Of a stretch of 64,000 bases of DNA, positions 59,322 through 64,000 are shown in pieces; the stretch's first letter is position 1; the number at the start of each line of letters is the position of its first letter. A program made the translations under genes and the position numbers. The notes beneath the pieces are model-generated. The model did not search any database and was not told the origin of the DNA. It was given only the letters and a program-made list of their open reading frames with translations. The stretch lies in the NCBI GenBank assembly GCA_963820035.1, contig CAWFYK010000005.1, positions 508,034-572,033 on the forward strand, given 5' to 3'. Source of the stretch: JAWWPG01 sp963820035. GTDB lineage: Bacteria; Actinomycetota; Actinomycetes; Propionibacteriales; Nocardioidaceae.

Positions 59322-60196
59322 ATGGCTTTCCGTCAACGCCGCGAGAGACTGCGTTCCATCCTCGACGGCTCCGCCTGCATCCGGCCGGGGTCGGTCTATG
59401 ACGCGACCTCGATCCGCATTGCCGACGACCTCGGCTTCGAACTCGGCATGTTCGGCGGCTCGGTGGCCTCGCTGGCCGTGCTCGGCGATCCCGACATTGC
59501 GCTGATCACGCTGACCGAACTGGCCGAACAGATGCGGCGGATGTCGCGCGCCGTCCGGCTCTGCCGGTGCTGGTCGATGCCGACCACGGCTATGGCAACG
59601 CGCTCAATGTCCGCCGCACCGTGCAGGAACTGGAGGCGGCCGGCGCCGCCGGCCTGACGATCGAGGATACCCTGCTGCCGCAGGCCGTTCGGGCAGTCGG
59701 GGACGCAACTGATCCCGCTGGAAGAGGGCGTCGGCAAGATGAAGGCCGCGCTCGACGGCCGCAGCGATCCCTCGCTGGTCGTCATCGGGCGCACCGGCGC
59801 GGTGTCCGTCACCGGCCTCGACGACGCCATCGCGCGCGCGACGGCGTACGAGGCCACCGGCGTCGATGCGCTGTTCTTCACCGGCATCAAGAACCGCGGC
59901 GAGCTCGAAGCGATTTCGGCCGCCACCCGGCTGCCGATCGTGCTCGGCGGCGCGCCCGAGGACATGGCCGCGCCCGACTATCTCGCCGGCCAGCGCGTGC
60001 GGATCGCGCTGCAGGGCCACGCGCCGTTCGCCGCCGCCACGCAGGCCGTCTATGAAACGCTGAAGGCGCTTGCGTGAGGGCACCTCGCCGAAGAGATTTG
60101 AAAGGGCTGGCGTCATCCGAACTGACCGGCCGGGCGATGCGCGAGGCGGATGTGAAGGCGCGCAGCGGCGCATTTCTCGGATTGAAGAAGCCATGA
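59322..60196 (+). pseudogene. Oxaloacetate decarboxylase-like (isocitrate lyase/PEP mutase family), frameshifted
   Basis: Corrected order: RLRSILDGSACIRPGSVYDA, TSIRIADDLGFELGMFGGSV, PVLVDADHGYGNALNVRRTV with the metal-binding D-x-D, then GLTIEDTLLPQ, VVIGRTGAVSVTGLDDAIAR and a C-terminal LASSELTGRAMREADVKARS ending GAFLGLKKP. The group decarboxylates oxaloacetate or a related 2-oxo acid. Shifts near 59,555, 59,685, 60,073 and 60,100 are one-base insertions. The stop (60194-60196) overlaps the acyP ATG, so the gene extends beyond the apparent stop at 60,077. About 289 residues. Confidence 0.78.
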
Positions 60197-60492
60197 GCGA
60201 TGCGATCCGCCATGTCACGATCAGCGGGCGGGTGCAGGGCGTCGGCTACCGCGCCTTCGTCGACCACGCGGCGCGGTCGCGCGATCTCGAAGGCTGGGTG
60301 CGCAATCGCCGGGACGGCAGCGTCGAGGCGGTGTTCGCCGGCCCCGCGGAGGCCGTGACGGCCGTGATCGCGGCATGCCGGCGCGGGCCGTCATCGGCGC
60401 GGGTGGAGGCGCTGCAGGACGAAGCCGCCAGTCCCGACATGCTGAACCTGCGGCAGGCGGGCGAGCGGTTCTCGGTGCTGCCGACGGTCTGA
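60193..60492 (+). CDS. acyP: Acylphosphatase
   Basis: A 99-residue enzyme that hydrolyses acyl phosphates. The signature SGRVQGVGYRAFVDHAAR carries the catalytic Arg, and GWVRNRRDGSVEAVFAG the catalytic Asn. Its ATG overlaps the stop of the preceding decarboxylase-like gene (ATGA), once that gene's terminal frameshifts are corrected. Intact. Confidence 0.92.
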   Translation: MSDAIRHVTISGRVQGVGYRAFVDHAARSRDLEGWVRNRRDGSVEAVFAGPAEAVTAVIAACRRGPSSARVEALQDEAASPDMLNLRQAGERFSVLPTV

Positions 60493-60531
60493 CCGCCGCA
60501 AATGGCTCGACACGCACCACGAGGTGACTGA

Positions 60532-60672
60532 ATGAAGCCGCAACAGCCCGGACGCGACTGGAGACGGATCCATCATTCCCCGATGTTCTGGATCGGGGTG
60601 GTGATGTGCCTGGCCGCGATCACGATCTACGTGCTGTCCGATGACCTCTCGTGGCGGCCTGGCGCGCGATAG
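60532..60672 (+). CDS. Small membrane protein
   Basis: 46 residues, MKPQQPGRDWRRIHHSPMFW then one hydrophobic span (IGVVMCLAAITIYVLSDDLS). GAGG precedes the ATG at good spacing. Proteins of this size and shape are common in Bradyrhizobium with no known role. It follows acyP by 39 bases. Confidence 0.65.
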   Translation: MKPQQPGRDWRRIHHSPMFWIGVVMCLAAITIYVLSDDLSWRPGAR

Positions 60673-61094
60673 GGGCCGGGCGCTGAGGCGTACTCATAAA
60701 TTCGGGGATAATGCGGCCGATCCTGCTGTTGGCTTTGTCCCGCAAAGCGGAGATTATTCAGAGGCGCTGTCATGTCAGCGATGCCAGAGCCGGAAGTCGA
60801 AACATTCGATCGTCTCGTCCGCGGTAGCGAGGAGGACGGCTGAACATCGAGGCCGAGCTACCTGGTGGTTCAACGTCAGTTCCACCCGGAGTTCCGGACG
60901 ATGGTGAAGGACGGCTTCGACATGGAATTCGCCTCTGTCCCCGGCTGGTGAAGATCGCGAGAAAGCGCTGAACCTTTCATCCTTCGCTAGACCCACACTT
61001 GTGTCCGAGCTCATGCTGGACGATCCAAAACATCGCCGCCGGCGAGGCGCAGCAAGTATTTCAGATTTAATTCCAGCAAGCGGAGGAGGAACCT
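60673..61094. other. Stretch with only broken frames
   Basis: No intact gene. Short frames around 60,771-60,960 (such as one starting MSAMPEPEVETFDRLVRG) may be a small gene broken by errors, but I could not reconstruct it. Confidence 0.45.
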
Positions 61095-61567
61095 ATGCGC
61101 AAGTCTCTCGCCGTTTTCCTATCTGGCGTGGCTCTGACCATTGCAGCGTCGACCGCTCTAGCCGGAGAGCAGGTACTCGAGTTCAAGCTCGTCACCAAGC
61201 CGATCGATTACAAGATGACAGCGGCAGCAAACATCGAAGGCCAGTGGTCGGGTCCGGCAAACTGTTCGGCGTGGCCTTCTTCAAGGACGGCCGCAATGCG
61301 GTGAAAGAGTTCGTCCCTTCCGCGACCTGCTCAAAGGCTCCGGACCCATTTTCGGCTACAGCACCTACACGTTCGAGGATGGTCCGATCACGGCGCATTA
61401 TATCGGCTCGGTCAGGACGGCCGGTCGAAGGGCGAATATACGATCCTCTCTGGCACGGGCGTCTACGCAAACGCTACGGGCACAGGCACTATCGAAAGTG
61501 CACCGAACCCGTTCAAGGGAGCCGGCTTTTGAACATGAAACTCGTCGTCAAAACGCCTGGTCCATAA
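61095..61567 (+). pseudogene. Secreted beta-rich protein (frameshifted)
   Basis: GGAGGA then ATG 61095; signal peptide MRKSLAVFLSGVALTIAAST cleaved near ALA. Pieces continue as VLEFKLVTKPIDYKMTAAAN, VGSGKLFGVAFFKDGRNAVK, FGYSTYTFEDGPITAHYIGS and EYTILSGTGVYANATGTGTI, ending LLNMKLVVKTPGP at 61567. The last part resembles allene-oxide-cyclase/dirigent-like barrels, a weak similarity only. About four shifts. Expected length about 155 residues. Confidence 0.55.
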
Positions 61568-61934
61568 GAGGCCCACGCACAACGCGCTTCCGCAACTCCA
61601 GTGCCGTGAGGCGCGGCTTTGCTCATGCAGCCGTGCCCGCCACATGGTGACGGCAAGACCTGCGTGGATTGCCTCATGGGGATTGCCTCATGGGAATTCC
61701 GTTCCGGACCGTGCTCGGTAGATGGGGCGACGCGTTCAGCTCGCACAACTCGGGGAACGCTCCAGCTCGATGACCTCGATGAGTTATGAGGTTTGCCCCT
61801 GTCGACCGAGGATCCGTCAGCAGCCGCGCGCTCCCCGCCTTTAAGTCTCCGCTTCCCTCCAACAGTGGATCCTTGGTACGCCGCGGTTGCGTCGGGCGCG
61901 ACCCGGAGCCGCAATGTGCGGGCTCGCGGCGGGC
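61568..61934. other. Intergenic stretch upstream of the GbsR/MarR gene
   Basis: No supported gene. GGATTGCCTCATGG is directly repeated (about 61,663-61,690), a 14-bp tandem duplication of unknown meaning. Confidence 0.5.
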
Positions 61935-61979
61935 TTGACATCCGCGCAGTTTCGTCAGATATTTCTGTTATGACAGAAA
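61935..61979 (+). promoter_or_regulatory. Promoter and palindromic operator of the GbsR/MarR gene
   Basis: TTGACA (61935-61940), a 17-bp spacer and GATATT (61958-61963) place the transcription start at about 61970, which is the A of the ATG. TTTCTGT-TATG-ACAGAAA (61962-61979) is a perfect 7-bp inverted repeat centred on the start codon and overlapping the -10, the expected position for an autorepressor site. Confidence 0.75.
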
Positions 61980-62528
61980 CAACCGACAAGAAGAAACTCC
62001 CTGCCGCCGTCGAGCGGTTCATCCTGCACTGGGGCGACATGGGGGACGAGTGGGGCGTCAACCGCTCGGTCAGCCAGATCCACGGCCTGCTGTACCTCGC
62101 CGAGGCGCCGATGACCGCGGAGGATATCGCCGAGACGCTCGGCATGGCGCGGTCCAACGTCTCCAACTCGCATCAAGGAGCTGCTGGCCTGGAACCTGAT
62201 CCGCCGGGTGCCGATCCTCGGCGATCGCCGCGATCATTTCGAGGCGGAGACCGACATCTGGGAAGTGGCGGCGCGGATCGCCGCCGGCCGCAAGGAACGC
62301 GAGATCGATCCCGCGGTCGATGCGCTGCGCGCCTGCGTTTCCGACGCGGCCGACGATCCGACCATCAGCCCGGTCGCAGCCAAGCGGCTGAAGGAAATGC
62401 TGGCTTTCACCGAACTGGTCGACCGCTGGTACACGCAGATGCTCAACGTGCCGCGGCCGAGGCTGGTCGCGCTGATCAAGCTTGGCGAGAAGATCGTCAG
62501 TTTCTTGCCGGCGGGGAAAACCAGATAG
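61970..62528 (+). pseudogene. GbsR/MarR family transcriptional regulator, one frameshift
   Basis: A winged-helix regulator: AVERFILHWGDMGDEWGVNR, SQIHGLLYLAEAPMTAEDIA and ETLGMARSNVSNS, then after an inserted base near 62,170 IKELLAWNLIRRVPILGDRR and HFEAETDIWEVAARI. This is the GbsR pattern. About 185 residues. Operator and promoter at 61,935. Downstream genes (DUF4166 and the epimerase-type gene) run in the same direction with short gaps and may be its targets. Confidence 0.85.
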
Positions 62529-62556
62529 GGCAGAGGGGCAGAGGCAGGAGCGTGCG

Positions 62557-63224
62557 ATGGCGTCCACGAGAGTACCAAGGCTTCCCGCAACGCTCGCCTC
62601 GAACACCATCCTGCTCGACGACCGCCGCTTCCACGATCTGTTGCCCGACGAGGAGTGGGGCCGTTTGCCGCTGGCGATCTGGCGGCGTTTTTCGAAGCGT
62701 TTTGCCGACGGCGAGACCGTCGATCTATGTCGGCACGATCGAGGAGGCGAGTTTCAGCCGCGCCGGCTGGTGGCTGGCGCAGCTCGCGCGGGTCATCGGC
62801 GGGCCGCTGCCGACCGGCGCCGAGACCGGCGTTCCCGATGGTCGTGACGGTGACCGAGGATGCGGCGAGCGGTGGCCAGATCTGGACCCGGATCTGCGCG
62901 CGCAGCAACGGCTTTCCGCAGGTCATTCATTCCGCGAAACGTTTCGCCGGGCCGACCGGGCTCGAGGAATATGTCGGCTACGGCGTCAGCATGGCGTTGC
63001 GAATATCGGTCGAGCACGAGGCGCTGGTGTTTCGCAGCGTCGGCTATTCCTTCCAGATCGGGCCGTTGAGATTGCCGCTGCCGGCGCGGCTCACGCCCGG
63101 CGATCTCACCGTGACCCATTCCGATCTCGGCGGCGGCACGTTCCGCTTCACGCTGGAGATCGTTCATCCGCGCTTCGGCAAACTCATTCGCCAATCCGCA
63201 CTGTTCCGGGAGGCTTCATCATGA
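62557..63224 (+). pseudogene. DUF4166 domain protein, two frameshifts
   Basis: ATG 62557 encodes MASTRVPRLPATLASNTILL; pieces continue as FHDLLPDEEWGRLPLAIWRR, YVGTIEEASFSRAGWWLAQL and VTEDAASGGQIWTRICARSN, with FPQVIHSAKRFAGPTGLEEY. This is the DUF4166 pattern, found alone or fused to dehydrogenase domains. Shifts near 62,722 and 62,833 are one-base insertions. The stop overlaps the next ATG (ATGA), so the two products are probably coupled. About 221 residues. Confidence 0.72.
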
Positions 63225-64000
63225 CGTCGTTGCTTATGGATCCTGATCGCCATTCAGGTCGCGATGGGCGTGTTCGACACGTTCTATCACCATGAACTGA
63301 CCGAACGGCTCGCATGGCGTCCCTCGCAGCGCTACGAGCTGCAGCTGCATAGCGTGCGCAACATGCTCTATGCGCTGCTGTTCCTGGTGCTGGGCTGGCT
63401 GGAGGTGCACGGCATCCTGGCGATGCTGATCATCGCGGTGCTGGCGGCCGAAATCGTCATCACGCTGATGGATTTCGTCGAGGAGGACATGAGCCGGAAA
63501 TTGCCGGCCAGCGAACGCATCAATCACACGCTGCTCGCGATCAATTACGGCGCCATCCTGGTGCTGCTGCTGCCGGTCCTGATCGGCTGGGCAGCGCAGC
63601 CGACCGGCGTCAAATCGGCTTACGCGGGCTGGCTCAGCCTGGTCGCGGCGGCCGCGGCCGTGGGCGCCGCGCTGTGCGGCCTGCGCGATTTCGCGGCGTC
63701 AAAGCGTCTTTCGCGCATGACCAGCGCGCCCGCGGCGGGCCTGGTCGAAAAACTGCCCGCGCGGCAGACCGTGCTGGTGACCGGCGCCACCGGCTTCATC
63801 GGCAGCCGCCTGGTGGCGGCCTGAGCGGGGCGGGGCATCAGGTCATCGCGCTGGTGCGCAACCCCGCGAAAGCCGAAATGCTGCCGCCGCCGATCACGCT
63901 GATCACGAGCCTCGACCAGCTCCCGCGGACGCGAAGGATCGACGCGATCGTCAATCTTGCGGGCGAGCCGATCGGCAACGGTCTGTGGACCAGCGATACC
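63221..64000 (+). pseudogene. Membrane-anchored TIGR01777-like epimerase, 3' end outside window
   Basis: ATG 63221 begins MTSLL and, after one inserted base near 63,235, continues WILIAIQVAMGVFDTFYHHE. Four hydrophobic spans (MLYALLFLVLGWLEVHGILA and LLPVLIGWAAQPTG among them) precede a Rossmann motif TVLVTGATGFIGSRLV, then after a further shift near 63,820 GHQVIALVRNPAKAEMLPPP and NLAGEPIGNGLWTSDT, the TIGR01777 signature. The arrangement is a membrane domain fused to an epimerase-type dehydrogenase. The C-terminus lies beyond the window. Confidence 0.75.

Noticed and set aside
61663..61690. 14-bp tandem duplication as an attachment site
   Set aside because: No integrase or boundary nearby, and it may be an assembly duplication in an error-rich region.
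36202..63824. Wholesale pseudogene formation by gene decay in the alphaproteobacterial half
   Set aside because: Breaks are mostly one-base insertions with otherwise conserved motifs and no excess of stop codons, which fits sequencing error.

Overview
The window reads as two unrelated bacterial sequences joined end to end near position 32,000. Positions 1 to about 31,970 look like a high-GC actinobacterium, probably of the Nocardioides group. This rests on a RecA locus with an actinobacterial SOS box, clgR, DUF3046, a TIGR03086 protein, Lhr helicase, a SigE-family sigma factor, strong G/C third-position bias and leaderless starts. Every gene there is an intact open frame. Positions from about 32,050 to 64,000 look like an alphaproteobacterium of the Bradyrhizobium/Nitrobacteraceae type: propionyl-CoA carboxylase alpha, class III alcohol dehydrogenase, PAS hybrid kinase, DUF892, TAXI receptor and the palindromic intergenic repeats common in that group. 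There, most genes longer than about 500 bp are broken by single-base frameshifts, nearly all repaired by deleting one base, which points to sequencing error rather than decay. Organism names are inferences from gene content; no database search was possible.

Left half, in order: a RodZ-like HTH membrane protein (5' end outside the window), rimO, pgsA, cinA and clgR; an S9 peptidase; a TIGR03086 protein; an SRPBCC protein; the giant helicase lhr; a SigE-type sigma factor with a membrane-anchored Asp-box beta-propeller partner; a three-gene ABC-2 exporter; a secreted protein; DUF3046-recA-recX; a nucleotidyltransferase; rny (RNase Y); a NUDIX-GNAT fusion; an AraC-type regulator; a VOC protein; a second three-gene ABC-2 exporter on the minus strand; miaB; and an FAD oxidoreductase. 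The usual actinobacterial recA-recX-miaB neighbourhood is interrupted by about 8 kb of accessory genes.

The most unusual feature of the left half is a family of 22-bp tandem repeats with invariant core ATCCGAGA. They form three arrays, each starting within about 30 bp of a stop codon and each in the sense orientation of the gene it follows. Two face each other between convergent genes (25,730-26,262). The third (31,875-31,970) is the last recognisable actinobacterial sequence before the junction.

Right half, in order: an EF-G domain III-like scrap, a CobT-like VWA protein, and a small protein plus large serine recombinase that runs into a tRNA-Arg(TCG) gene (probably one edge of an integrated element); then frmA/adhC, a DMT transporter, photolyase, a chemoreceptor, DUF2177, peroxiredoxin, small hypothetical genes, an alkaline-phosphatase-family protein, a TAXI receptor, a DUF892 protein, a GGDEF-EAL protein, a PAS hybrid kinase, a thermonuclease-like protein, pccA, an oxaloacetate-decarboxylase-like gene coupled to acylphosphatase, a secreted protein, a GbsR/MarR regulator with a leaderless promoter and palindromic operator, a DUF4166 protein and the start of an epimerase-type membrane protein that leaves the window.
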